Under the pieces are notes generated by a model that had not been told where the DNA came from, did no database searches, and worked only from the letters and a program-made list of their open reading frames with translations. Shown piece after piece: positions 6,368 through 6,534 of a stretch of DNA of 6,534 bases; position 1 is the stretch's first letter; every line of letters starts with the position of its first letter. This DNA comes from an uncultured bacterium (GTDB taxonomy: Bacteria; Bacteroidota; Bacteroidia; Chitinophagales; CAIODY01): NCBI GenBank assembly GCA_903871715.1, contig CAIQHW010000046.1, positions 1 to 6,534 of the forward strand, given 5' to 3'. The position numbers and the translations under genes are program-made.

Positions 6368-6534
6368 TTAAATAGAATAATTCAAATCGCCTTTTTGAAA
6401 TTGTAAATCCATTTTGTTTTGTCTGTATCTCAAAGCAGCTTCAATGAACGAAACAAATAATGGATGAGGATTTTCAACAGTTGATTTTAATTCGGGATGA
6501 AATTGCACACCAATAAAATAAGGATGATTTTTTA
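6368..6534 (-). CDS. pyrG: CTP synthase, C-terminal end (partial)
   Basis: On the minus strand a frame is open from the window edge to a TAA at 6370-6368, giving 54 codons of a C-terminus. It contains HPYFIGVQFHPELKSTVENP and then HPLFVSFIEAALRYR. This is the end of the class I glutamine amidotransferase domain of CTP synthase: the His (codon 6499-6497) and Glu of FHPE are the second and third members of the Cys-His-Glu triad that releases ammonia from glutamine. The enzyme makes CTP from UTP with ATP and glutamine in the cytoplasm. The amidotransferase cysteine and the synthase domain lie beyond the right edge. After HPLF...AALRYR comes a short tail of about 18 residues (QNKMDLQFQKGDLNYSI), which is not conserved in my memory of the family. 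It is the first gene seen of the run that continues with hemH 19 bases later. Confidence 0.9.
   Translation of the reverse strand, partial: KNHPYFIGVQFHPELKSTVENPHPLFVSFIEAALRYRQNKMDLQFQKGDLNYSI

Noticed and set aside
5343..6406. Plus-strand frames of 70-83 codons opposite hemH
   Set aside because: They are antisense to a confidently identified ferrochelatase and have no recognisable domains.

Overview
The window is AT-rich chromosomal DNA from a member of the Bacteroidota, probably a Chitinophagales- or Cytophagales-like lineage. The main evidence is a large secreted protein ending in a gliding-motility/type IX secretion (type B) C-terminal domain. A HemJ-type protoporphyrinogen oxidase, A-rich leaders without clear Shine-Dalgarno sequences and a candidate Bacteroidota-type promoter agree with this. 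No RNA gene, insertion sequence, CRISPR array or phage gene is visible.

Left part (1-883). The first 61 bases hold the start of a minus-strand gene whose first 20 residues look like the small mono-cluster 4Fe-4S protein family (YjdI/Fer4_19). After a 194-base gap comes a minus-strand exported thioredoxin-like protein (256-753). A 130-base divergent region separates it from the next gene and carries a plausible promoter for that gene.

Middle (884-4273). One plus-strand gene encodes a 1129-residue cell-surface or secreted protein. It has a signal peptide, two related beta-sandwich (carbohydrate-binding-like) modules, PKD-like segments, seven tandem Ig-like repeats of about 72 residues that each keep two cysteines, and a type IX sorting domain. 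Three central repeats are in register at exactly 216 bases and share near-identical DNA blocks, which suggests recent internal duplication or homogenisation.

Right part (4279-6534). Four minus-strand genes are tightly packed and read as one operon in the order pyrG (C-terminal end only), hemH, hemJ, ydeI-like. HemJ oxidises protoporphyrinogen IX to protoporphyrin IX and HemH inserts ferrous iron to make protoheme, so the two overlapping genes encode consecutive last steps of heme synthesis. HemH has an internal cysteine cluster that may hold an iron-sulfur centre, and it appears to start at TTG. The last gene is a DUF1905/OmdA protein of unknown function, convergent with the surface-protein gene and only five bases from it.

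Most of the content belongs to known families. I do not see a clearly new system. The most notable points are the regular disulfide-Ig repeat array, the cysteine-rich HemH insert with its non-ATG start, and the pyrG-hemH-hemJ-ydeI linkage.
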